In this document: positions 6,817 through 13,733 of the stretch, in pieces
How positions within the stretch are numbered: the stretch's first letter is position 1
How the letters are laid out: each line of letters begins with the position of its first letter
DNA from: Balneolaceae bacterium
Lineage (GTDB): Bacteria > Bacteroidota > Rhodothermia > Balneolales > Balneolaceae
Reading direction: 5' to 3'
NCBI GenBank assembly: GCA_007126675.1
Contig: SLAU01000281.1
Location: forward strand, 1-15,021
Length of the DNA: 15,021 nt
Notes under the pieces: generated by a model
Database searches by the model: none
The model's input: the letters and a program-made list of their open reading frames with translations, nothing else
What the model was told of the DNA's origin: nothing
Made by a program: the position numbers and the translations under genes

Positions 6817-6856
6817 ATTACATCTTGTTTAACTTACTTTTTGTGAGATATCCGGG

Positions 6857-7858
6857 TTAAGCTACCGGCTTCTCAAGCAGCTTAATAGAACCACGACCCG
6901 TATCGAGACTGACTTTTAATCCCTGTGGCAGCGTAAAGTTGTGTTTATCATGGCCAATATCCGCATTCATGATGGCCGGGATACCCAAAGGCTTCAGATG
7001 CTGCTCTAATACTTCCTTCAGGCTGAAAGTGGGATCATTTCCTGCCGAGCAATCTGTACACTTGCCAAACACGAAACCACTAATTCTATCCAATACTCCC
7101 GCTCTTGAAAGGTGTGTGAGCATTCGGTCAATTTTATACGTGCGCTCACCGATATCTTCCACAAAAAGAATTACATTCTCCGCAGATGCCTGGTACATTG
7201 TACCCATGCCTGTAGTCAAAATTGTCAAATTTCCGCCAATTAAGATTCCTTCAGCTTTGCCCGGGTTAATGGTTTTAACTTCACTTTTTGAGATAAACTC
7301 AGCCATCTCCCCTCTCATGATCACTTTATTGAAATACTCTTTTGTCAGATCCGACCAGTCAGAATTACCATTTGGCCCGTGATAGGATACCAATCCGCTA
7401 AAAGCAAGGAATGAATGATGTAGTGTTGTATTATCACTGAAACCGCAATAAACCTTCGGGTTCTTTCGGATAATATCAAAATCCAAAAGCGGCAAAATTC
7501 TGGCACAACCCCAGCCTCCGCGCACTGCCATAATTCCATCCACAGAATCATCAGAAAACATATTATTCAGGTCTTCTGCCCTTTCTTCATCTGTACCCGA
7601 AAAATATCCGTGACGCTTCTTTACATGCTTGCCAAATTTCACGTTCAGGCCAAATTCTTCGAGTATCTCTTCCATCCTGTCGAACTCATCATCATCAAAC
7701 ACGATTCCTGCCGGTGCTGTGAGGCCAATCGTATCTCCCGGTTTTAGCCCAGCTGGAATAACTCTTTCGGCAAGCGGATATCCTTTACTGTTTCCGAAAG
7801 GAATAAAGGGAGTGAGCATAGCAGCTCCGCCATATTTCAGGAAGTCTGACCGTTTCAT
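6857..7858 (-). CDS. LD-carboxypeptidase, peptidase family S66, with N-terminal export signal
   Basis: Family S66 enzymes cleave the L-Lys/DAP-D-Ala bond of tetrapeptides released during peptidoglycan turnover. The catalytic triad can be placed: Ser141 in GFSDNTTLH, Glu234 in FVEDIGERTYK, and His303 in ADIGHDKHNF. Other family features are AVRGGWGCARILPLLD (111-126) and GGNLTIL (208-214). At 333 residues it is a little longer than cytoplasmic LdcA because of an extra N-terminus, MKRSDFLKYGGAAMLTPFIP, which resembles a twin-arginine signal with Lys-Arg in place of Arg-Arg and a weak hydrophobic core. This suggests export or membrane attachment (inference). The gene overlaps the end of nadD by 4 bases (ATGA) and is the last of the six-gene minus-strand cluster. 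No terminator is apparent after it. Confidence 0.92.
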   Translation of the reverse strand: MKRSDFLKYGGAAMLTPFIPFGNSKGYPLAERVIPAGLKPGDTIGLTAPAGIVFDDDEFDRMEEILEEFGLNVKFGKHVKKRHGYFSGTDEERAEDLNNMFSDDSVDGIMAVRGGWGCARILPLLDFDIIRKNPKVYCGFSDNTTLHHSFLAFSGLVSYHGPNGNSDWSDLTKEYFNKVIMRGEMAEFISKSEVKTINPGKAEGILIGGNLTILTTGMGTMYQASAENVILFVEDIGERTYKIDRMLTHLSRAGVLDRISGFVFGKCTDCSAGNDPTFSLKEVLEQHLKPLGIPAIMNADIGHDKHNFTLPQGLKVSLDTGRGSIKLLEKPVA

Positions 7859-8436
7859 CTGTAGAGATTATGTTTGTTTATATACTGCAGTACGTTGGCT
7901 GGAATTAATTTATCAGAGTTGAGCAAATCATCAGCTTGTCTGACTTCAGTTGAGGAAATATTTACAGGCTGATGCTCAACAAAAATTGCACGTTCCAGAA
8001 TCTTACTGTCAATACCTGAACTGTCGCAACCAGGCCTTTCGGCAACCAATAGTGGTACTAATTTCAGTATCTCATCAAATTTATACCATTTGTGGAAATT
8101 TTGAATACTGTCTTCTCCAATACATAGAAAAAAAGTGGTTTCGGGATATTCACTTTTCAAATGCCGGATAGTTTGAAGTGTATAAGAAGGAGTTGGCAGC
8201 TTAGTCTCAAGATCACTTACAGTTACACGATCGTCATTTTGAAAAGCTATTTTAAGCATTTCATATCTATGGGCATATGGTACCTGATGTTCAGATTTTT
8301 TATGAGGCGGATTCGGGGTAAGCAAAAGTAACAGCTGATTGATAATGTTACTTTTTAAAAAAGATTCGGCCACTTTTATGTGGCCGTAATGCACCGGGTT
8401 AAATGAACCGCCAAATATGCCAACCCGGTTTTTCAC
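7855..8436 (-). CDS. nadD: Nicotinate-nucleotide adenylyltransferase
   Basis: NadD makes nicotinate adenine dinucleotide from nicotinate mononucleotide and ATP, a step shared by de novo and salvage NAD synthesis. The 193-residue protein shows the nucleotidyltransferase motif GGSFNPVHYGH (9-19), a PNPPHKK loop (41-47) typical of NadD, and ISSTEVR (160-166), the ATP-binding C-terminal motif. The start codon is GTG at 8436; an ATG two bases upstream is out of frame and ends at once. The gene begins 2 bases after the bamD stop and overlaps the LD-carboxypeptidase start by 4 bases, so translation is probably coupled. Confidence 0.96.
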   Translation of the reverse strand: MKNRVGIFGGSFNPVHYGHIKVAESFLKSNIINQLLLLLTPNPPHKKSEHQVPYAHRYEMLKIAFQNDDRVTVSDLETKLPTPSYTLQTIRHLKSEYPETTFFLCIGEDSIQNFHKWYKFDEILKLVPLLVAERPGCDSSGIDSKILERAIFVEHQPVNISSTEVRQADDLLNSDKLIPANVLQYINKHNLYR

Positions 8437-8438
8437 AT

Positions 8439-9278
8439 TTACCGATCGCTTTGTGCTACAGAGCCATCCCGCCTTTCAATGCGGTCAATTTCGTTTTGTG
8501 CACGGTCGTGCAGTTCTTCTGCCCTGCTACGGTTTTCTCCGCGGGGAAACAACTGAAGATAGGTACTGTAACTATCCAGTGCTTTCTCATATCGTTCTTT
8601 CTGGCGATTTGGAATACTATTATCTGCAAATAGTATATATGCTTCAATCTGCTTCACAAGTGCTCTTTCAGCCCAGCGCGAGTCGGGAAATTCATCGATC
8701 ACCATATCAAAATAGACGGCTGCGGCATTGTATCTGGATGTGCGCATGTAAAACTCACCCGCTGAGAAATTTTTACGGGCCAATTTATTCCTGAGCTCAG
8801 TAATGTATTCGCCGGATTCGCTCACACGATCAGAATTCGGGTACCTTGTATTGAAAAGCCTGAATCTTTCAAGTGCCTGCTTTGTGTAGGTTTGATCAAG
8901 CTTATATCTTGGGCTGAGATTGTAGTAACTAAGAGCAGCTTTAAAATCTACTTCTTCACGGCGTGGCGATCGCGGATAAAATTGTGCATAGCGCTCATAT
9001 TCTGAAGCAGCAATCAGGTATCTTCGTCCGTTAAAATAGCTTTCTGCAAGATAAAACTGAGCATCCTGACCTATATCAGTGCCCCGCCCAATGGAGACCA
9101 CAGTTTCAAAAGCTCGGGCTGCATCCGACCAGTTTTCGTTTTCAAATTGGTTCATCGATTTTTCAAAGGCTACTTCGAGCGAGTCGCCGGGCCGGATCAA
9201 ATCAGAACTTCTGCAGGATGTAAAAATAAAAGCTGCAGAGAGCAAAATTAAAATTGTGCGCATCAGTTTAATATTCAC
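8439..9278 (-). CDS. bamD: Outer membrane assembly lipoprotein BamD (YfiO) family
   Basis: The protein starts with a lipoprotein signal ending FIFTSC (Cys22 for lipid attachment) and continues with repeated TPR-like helix pairs: AFEKSMNQFENENWSDAARAF, AQFYLAESYFNGRRY, EYERYAQFYPRSPRREEVDF, ALERFRLFNTRYPNSDR, EFYMRTSRYNAAAVYFDMVIDEFPDS. The FPxS/YPxS turns between repeats are typical of BamD, the essential lipoprotein that works with BamA to insert beta-barrel proteins into the outer membrane. The length (279) is close to the usual 240-290. The given start is a GTG at 9278 that overlaps the polyprenyl synthase gene by 11 bases. An ATG at 9263 (MRTILIL) would avoid the overlap and still leave a complete signal peptide, so it is at least as likely. 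It is followed by nadD after 2 bases. Confidence 0.9.
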   Translation of the reverse strand: MNIKLMRTILILLSAAFIFTSCRSSDLIRPGDSLEVAFEKSMNQFENENWSDAARAFETVVSIGRGTDIGQDAQFYLAESYFNGRRYLIAASEYERYAQFYPRSPRREEVDFKAALSYYNLSPRYKLDQTYTKQALERFRLFNTRYPNSDRVSESGEYITELRNKLARKNFSAGEFYMRTSRYNAAAVYFDMVIDEFPDSRWAERALVKQIEAYILFADNSIPNRQKERYEKALDSYSTYLQLFPRGENRSRAEELHDRAQNEIDRIERRDGSVAQSDR

Positions 9279-10239
9279 GTGCTTTAAGGGTTTCTATAAG
9301 TTGTTTAAGATCTTGTTTATATCCCGATTCTTCAAATGTATTCAGAATGTTTTCAGCTTCTGAGTAATAACTGTCTTTCAGTGCCGCTGCAGATTCGAGG
9401 ATATCATATTTTTTATAAAGCTCAATCACCTTATCCACATCCGGTTTTGCAAGTGGTTTATTTTTAAGGCAATTGAGTAACCATTTTTTTTCTTCTTTAT
9501 TGCAGGAGTTTAGTAATGAAATCATCAGGTATGTTTTTTTTCCTTCAAAGACATCTCCTGCTGTTTTCTTGCCAAATTTATCGGGATCGGCTACAATATC
9601 TAACCAATCATCCTGGATCTGAAATGCGAGACCCAATGTATCTCCCAATTTTGCCAGTTTTTCAATTCCTGAAGACTCAGAACCGGCAATTATTCCGCCC
9701 ATCTGCATGCCTGCACTCAAAAGTGCCGAGGTTTTCCCGCTTATCATCTCCAGGTATTCATCAATGCTTACGCTCTCTCTTTCTTCAAACTCCATATCCA
9801 GGGCCTGCCCTTCGCAAACCCGGTTTATCCCTTCAAGAAATACCAGTGCTACCTTTTTATAATCAACATCTTCCGGAATTTTATGAACCTGGAGCAAAGC
9901 TTGCGTGTACATACTGTCTCCGGAGAGAATAGCCGTTGATGTATTCCATTTCAGATGAACCGATGCACGCCCCCTCCGGCTTTCTGCCTGATCCATGATG
10001 TCATCATGCATCAACGTGAAATTGTGGAGCAGTTCTACTGCAATAGCTGCCGGAATAGCATTTTGGGTATCTCCTTTACACAGTCCGCATGCTATTAAAG
10101 TAAGAACGGGACGGATTCGTTTGCCGCCTGTTTCGAGCAGATATCTCTGTGGATCGTAAAGTGTAGCCGGTGATTTTGGTAATGATAGTTCAGACAGATT
10201 CTTCTCTATTTGCTGAACGTAAGGTGATAAAAAATCCAA
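9268..10239 (-). CDS. Polyprenyl diphosphate synthase (short-chain, GGPP/FPP synthase-like)
   Basis: This trans-prenyltransferase condenses isopentenyl diphosphate with allylic diphosphates. The first aspartate-rich motif is D79-D80-I-M-D83 within LMHDDIMDQAESRRGR; the second is D210-D211-W-L-D214 in FQIQDDWLD. GGKRIRP (38-44) and the K/R-rich GKKTAGDVFEGKKTY loop are also present. The first motif has no two-residue insertion, and the fifth residue before it is aromatic (F74). In characterised families that pattern points to a short product, GGPP or possibly FPP, rather than a long quinone tail (inference). The start is TTG at 10239: the frame is closed by a TGA at 10267-10269, and no ATG or GTG lies between. 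It stands 60 bases after fni, which supplies balanced IPP and DMAPP. Confidence 0.93.
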   Translation of the reverse strand: MDFLSPYVQQIEKNLSELSLPKSPATLYDPQRYLLETGGKRIRPVLTLIACGLCKGDTQNAIPAAIAVELLHNFTLMHDDIMDQAESRRGRASVHLKWNTSTAILSGDSMYTQALLQVHKIPEDVDYKKVALVFLEGINRVCEGQALDMEFEERESVSIDEYLEMISGKTSALLSAGMQMGGIIAGSESSGIEKLAKLGDTLGLAFQIQDDWLDIVADPDKFGKKTAGDVFEGKKTYLMISLLNSCNKEEKKWLLNCLKNKPLAKPDVDKVIELYKKYDILESAAALKDSYYSEAENILNTFEESGYKQDLKQLIETLKAREY

Positions 10240-10267
10240 TGATAATTTATTCTTTATAAATGACGGT

Positions 10268-10275
10268 CAAATATA
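10268..10275 (-). promoter_or_regulatory. Candidate -7 box (TATATTTG) ahead of the polyprenyl synthase
   Basis: The minus strand reads TATATTTG, fitting the TAnnTTTG -7 element of Bacteroidota primary sigma factor promoters. It lies 29 bases before the TTG start, giving a leader of about 20 bases. No good -33 TTTG is seen at the usual spacing. One such match is expected by chance in a few kilobases, but position in a 60-base gene gap supports it modestly. Confidence 0.3.
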
Positions 10276-10299
10276 CAAAATTGAGAAAATGAACTCCTA

Positions 10300-11316
10300 C
10301 TATTTAATCAAATGGTTTTGATTACACTGTTTCAGATTTTTGCAACCTAAAAGAGTAAGAATCATACGTGTTTGATGAGTCCAGGTATCAAAGAGTTGCT
10401 GAAGATTTTCGAGGCCGCCGTTAAACAGAGCTTGTATAACAGGCCGGGCATTTGCAGTAAAATCGGCACCAAGGCAAATCGACTTTACCATATCGTGTGC
10501 ACTGTAGACACCACCTGAAGCAATCAGTTCAAACCGGTAAACTTCTCGTAAGTTATTAATCTGTTCTACGCAGTCTGCGGTTTGAATCCCCCAGTTATCA
10601 AATGATTCAAAAACTCCGAAATCCTTTCTCCTCTTGTTTTCAACTTTAGCCCAGCTCGTACCTCCGGCTCCAGCCACATCAATCACCTGCACTCCGGCTG
10701 CCAGTAACCGGCGGGCCACTTCACTGTTGATTCCCGCTCCGGTCTCTTTCACAATAACCGGCACTTCGCTGTCTACAACTAATTTTCTTATTCCCTGCTC
10801 AATTCCGGAAAAGTTTCGGTCACCTTCCGGCTGTATCAGTTCCTGCAGGGGATTTAGATGAACGATGACAGCGTCTGCCTTTATCGTATTCACCATCAAA
10901 TTTAAATCCTCATCGGAGAGACCGCCTATCAGCTGGGCGCCGCCAATATTTGCAGCAATAAATGCAGTAGGTGCTTTTTCTCTGACGATTGCAAAACTCT
11001 CACGCTCTTCCGGATGCTCGAGCATTGCCCTTTGGCTGCCAACTCCAAATGGCAAATTATTTTTTTCACAAAACTCTGCAATTTGTGAATTGATACTGCC
11101 GGCCTCAGAATATCCTCCGGTCATAGAAGAGACAAAAAGCGGAAACGAAAAAGTGCGGCCCAGCAATTCGGCCTCTGTAGTAACCTCATCAAAATCTACC
11201 TCAGGTAATGCATTGTGGACAAATTGATAATCCTGCAATCCGTTATTCTGTTGATAATTCACATCATCATTCAGGCAAACATCAACATGATCTTTTTTCC
11301 TGTTCTGAATCGTCAT
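10300..11316 (-). CDS. fni: Type 2 isopentenyl-diphosphate delta-isomerase
   Basis: This FMN- and NAD(P)H-dependent enzyme interconverts IPP and DMAPP; it is unrelated to the zinc/Mg type 1 enzyme. The 338 residues show RKKDHVDV (6-13), SSMTGGY (63-69), the FMN/substrate motif HLNPLQELIQPEGDR (153-167, with the catalytic glutamine Q158 and the metal ligand E159), VKETGAGI (189-196), and DVAGAGGTSWAKVE (213-226). Type 2 enzymes are typical of Bacteroidota, Firmicutes and archaea. It lies between an SDR gene (31 bases upstream) and a polyprenyl synthase, a natural partner. Whether the cell makes IPP by the mevalonate or MEP route cannot be read from this window. Confidence 0.96.
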   Translation of the reverse strand: MTIQNRKKDHVDVCLNDDVNYQQNNGLQDYQFVHNALPEVDFDEVTTEAELLGRTFSFPLFVSSMTGGYSEAGSINSQIAEFCEKNNLPFGVGSQRAMLEHPEERESFAIVREKAPTAFIAANIGGAQLIGGLSDEDLNLMVNTIKADAVIVHLNPLQELIQPEGDRNFSGIEQGIRKLVVDSEVPVIVKETGAGINSEVARRLLAAGVQVIDVAGAGGTSWAKVENKRRKDFGVFESFDNWGIQTADCVEQINNLREVYRFELIASGGVYSAHDMVKSICLGADFTANARPVIQALFNGGLENLQQLFDTWTHQTRMILTLLGCKNLKQCNQNHLIK

Positions 11317-11347
11317 CTTACTATTATAAAATGTTTAAGTGAGTTTC

Positions 11348-12079
11348 TTAAATTACGTATGAGCCGCCATTTACATGAAATGTTGATCCGGTGGCATGTG
11401 TTACTTTCCCCTCTGCCAGCCAGCATACAAGCTCGGCAATTTCATGTGGTTTTGTTATCTCATCAAAAGCAGAATTTGAAGTAATTCGTTCTCTGCCGAT
11501 TTTTTCTATTTCTTTGACCGCCATATCGGTTTCAATAAATCCGGGAGCAACAGAATATGCATAAATCCCCTTGCGGCCATAACCACGTGCTATACTTTTG
11601 GTAAACGCAACCAGTCCGCCTTTTGATGCAGCGTATGATGTGTAATCGGTTCCGTCTCCCCGGTAAGCAGCGCGGGAAGCAATATTGATGATCACCCCTT
11701 CATTGCCATCTTGTAGATGCATACTTGTAAACCATTTGCACAACAAAGCTGCAGATCTCAGGTTGATTGATTGTGTTCTGTCCCAGTTCTGCAGCCATTT
11801 TTCATCGGATTCTTCAAAATCACAAGCCTCAAAAACACCTGCATTATTTACCAGTACATCCGGTTTTTCTTTGATGATCAATTCTTTAAGTGTACTGCTC
11901 AGATCTTCAATATCATTCAGATCTGCATGAATACCGCTGAAATTTTCATTATTTAAAAAACTATCAGGAAACGAAGACTTTACAGCCGTTCCGATAACTT
12001 TAAAATTACGTTCCAAAAATAATGAAGTGATCGATTCTCCGATTCCTCTTGAAGCACCGGTAACAATAACTTTCTTCAT
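11348..12079 (-). CDS. Short-chain dehydrogenase/reductase (SDR) family oxidoreductase
   Basis: This classical SDR of 243 residues has the cofactor motif TGASRGIG (7-14), NNAG (78-81), and the catalytic S135, Y149 and K153 (NIAS...YTSYAASK). The C-terminus GSTFHVNGGSYVI is also typical. An acidic residue at the end of the second strand, which would mark NADH preference, is not seen; T31/K34 there could fit NADPH, but this is weak. The substrate is unknown. FabG-like or ketoreductase roles fit equally. It is the first gene of the minus-strand cluster that leads into fni and the prenyl synthase, so a link to isoprenoid or lipid alcohol chemistry is possible but unproved. Confidence 0.92.
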   Translation of the reverse strand: MKKVIVTGASRGIGESITSLFLERNFKVIGTAVKSSFPDSFLNNENFSGIHADLNDIEDLSSTLKELIIKEKPDVLVNNAGVFEACDFEESDEKWLQNWDRTQSINLRSAALLCKWFTSMHLQDGNEGVIINIASRAAYRGDGTDYTSYAASKGGLVAFTKSIARGYGRKGIYAYSVAPGFIETDMAVKEIEKIGRERITSNSAFDEITKPHEIAELVCWLAEGKVTHATGSTFHVNGGSYVI

Positions 12080-12113
12080 TTTCGACTGATTTTATTCCAT
12101 TTACCGTTCTGTT

Positions 12114-12121
12114 CAAAGATA
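12114..12121 (-). promoter_or_regulatory. Candidate -7 box (TATCTTTG) ahead of the SDR cluster
   Basis: The minus strand reads TATCTTTG, matching TAnnTTTG, 35 bases before the SDR start, which is the first gene of the six-gene cluster. No -33 element at normal spacing is evident, so this is a weak call. Confidence 0.28.
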
Positions 12122-12131
12122 CCATCAATTT

Positions 12132-12245
12132 ATGAACTTCGATATCTTATTAAATATGAGTTTTACCCGGGATCTCCAGCCGCTGATAAAGCCAGGAGAC
12201 AAGGTTGTCCAAAAAGGTAGAATTCATCGAATTTCGCTTAAATAA
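12132..12245 (+). CDS. Possible small ORF, 37 codons, upstream of glycerate kinase
   Basis: An ATG at 12132 opens MNFDILLNMSFTRDLQPLIKPGDK... and ends at TAA 12243-12245, 38 bases before the glycerate kinase start. It has no hydrophobic segment and no Shine-Dalgarno site. The sequence looks protein-like (KPGDKVV, basic C-terminus), but I recognise no family. It could be a leader peptide, a remnant, or chance. Confidence 0.2.
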   Translation: MNFDILLNMSFTRDLQPLIKPGDKVVQKGRIHRISLK

Positions 12246-12283
12246 TTTAGATTTATTTTTCTGACTCAAACTTTAATTCTGAC

Positions 12284-13609
12284 ATGAATAACTCTGAAAC
12301 TGCTCGCTCTATTTTCGAAAAAACACTTCGCTTTGTTGATCCTGAAAAAAGTTTACCGGGTATTCTAAACTTTGATGAACAGAGTGGACTGCTGAATATC
12401 CAGAATCAGAAATTTGAAATTAAAGAACGTCCGGTTTACCTGATTGGCACAGGCAAAGCATCGCATACAATGGCAAAAGCAGTTGAAGAAATACTGGCGG
12501 AAAAAATTGTGGATGGATTGGTCATCAGCCCAAATCAAGAGGCAGATATATCTGGTAAAGTGCGTGTTATGCAGGGCACTCACCCCCTGCCGGATCAAAA
12601 AAGCGTGGATGCATCCCGTGAATTGATAAATTTCACAAAATCTATACCAGATCAATCAGTTGTGATAAATCTTGTTTCGGGAGGCACCTCTTCCCTTTTT
12701 TGTCTGCCTGCAGAACCGCTGACCGTTGATGAAATCCGCGAGGTTTACAAATTGCTGATCGAATCGGGTGCTACAATTCATCAAATCAATACTGTTCGAA
12801 AACCTCTTTCACAGGTAAAAGGCGGAAGGTTTCTCAGCTATCTGAATCACACCACGCTAATCGATCTGATAATATCCGATATCCCTGATGATGATTTAAC
12901 GATGGTTGGCAGCGGGCCGTCGATTGCTCAAAAAGTATCTCCGGTTGATGCTATCAGTGAATTAAAAAAGTTGGAAATTTTTGATTCCGTCCCTTCCGGC
13001 GTCAGAGATTTTCTTGAAAAAGAATCAGAAGCCGAGAAAAAGAAACCGGACTTATTCATCACAAAAGATTTTAAAGACCACCATACTTTTTTAATTGCTT
13101 CCGCAGGGGAAATGGCCAAAAAAGCCGGAGAAATAGCTGAGGAATTTAATCTTAATACTATCATACACAAAGAACCCTGGTCTGGCCCGATCGAAGATCT
13201 TGAACGGTTAATAATCAAAAGTGTAAATACTCATCTTAACACCGATAAAAAAACAGCATTGATCTTTTTCGGTGAACCCACGGTTCATGTAACCGGAGAT
13301 GGATTGGGCGGAAGAAATCAGGAACTTGCTTTACGCATGGCATTTCGATTACAAAATCTGGATTCTAAAAATAATGTGGTATTTCTGAGTGCAGGAACCG
13401 ATGGTATAGACGGCCCAACCGATGCTGCCGGTGCTGTTGTTGATACAAACACAATTGAAAAAGCCACTGAGAAAGGGCTGGATGCCGGGTCATATCTTGA
13501 AGAGAATGACAGCTATCATTTTTTCGAAAAAGCAGGAGGCCACATCAAAACCGGCCCGACCGGAAATAACCTGATGGATTTACAGGTTGCTTTAATTATT
13601 CCGAAATAG
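12284..13609 (+). CDS. Glycerate 2-kinase, MOFRL/DUF4147 family
   Basis: The 441-residue protein fits the GckA/TtuD group (COG2379), which phosphorylates D-glycerate at C2 with ATP to feed 2-phosphoglycerate into glycolysis. The N-terminal DUF4147 domain shows GTGKAS (55-60, K58 probable catalytic lysine), GTHPLPDQKS, LVSGGTSSLF (130-139) and NTVRKPLSQVKGGR. The C-terminal MOFRL domain has GEPTVHVTGDGLGGRNQELAL (330-350), SAGTDGIDGPTDAAGA and TGPTGNNLMDL. All the motifs I know for the family are intact. It is divergent from the SDR gene (204 bases apart) and followed after 124 bases by the helicase gene. No glyoxylate or glycerate pathway partner is visible in the window. Confidence 0.94.
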   Translation: MNNSETARSIFEKTLRFVDPEKSLPGILNFDEQSGLLNIQNQKFEIKERPVYLIGTGKASHTMAKAVEEILAEKIVDGLVISPNQEADISGKVRVMQGTHPLPDQKSVDASRELINFTKSIPDQSVVINLVSGGTSSLFCLPAEPLTVDEIREVYKLLIESGATIHQINTVRKPLSQVKGGRFLSYLNHTTLIDLIISDIPDDDLTMVGSGPSIAQKVSPVDAISELKKLEIFDSVPSGVRDFLEKESEAEKKKPDLFITKDFKDHHTFLIASAGEMAKKAGEIAEEFNLNTIIHKEPWSGPIEDLERLIIKSVNTHLNTDKKTALIFFGEPTVHVTGDGLGGRNQELALRMAFRLQNLDSKNNVVFLSAGTDGIDGPTDAAGAVVDTNTIEKATEKGLDAGSYLEENDSYHFFEKAGGHIKTGPTGNNLMDLQVALIIPK

Positions 13610-13733
13610 CTGAATATATATCATACAAATCAGTATCAGATTTACTGCCCGATTCACCACAGCTTTTTGTAACTTACCAAGTTGAAAAGAATCCATGTAC
13701 ATTTACATCCAGACAGGTTCAGACTAATTATTC

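Noticed and set aside
6806..6832. Eight-codon frame MIIKLHLV after vapB as a real gene
   Set aside because: Too short to encode a PIN domain; kept only as a possible toxin remnant.
13610..13733. Terminator or promoter between glycerate kinase and helicase
   Set aside because: No GC-rich hairpin with T-run and no clear TAnnTTTG box was found; TACATTTA near 13698 misses the last base.
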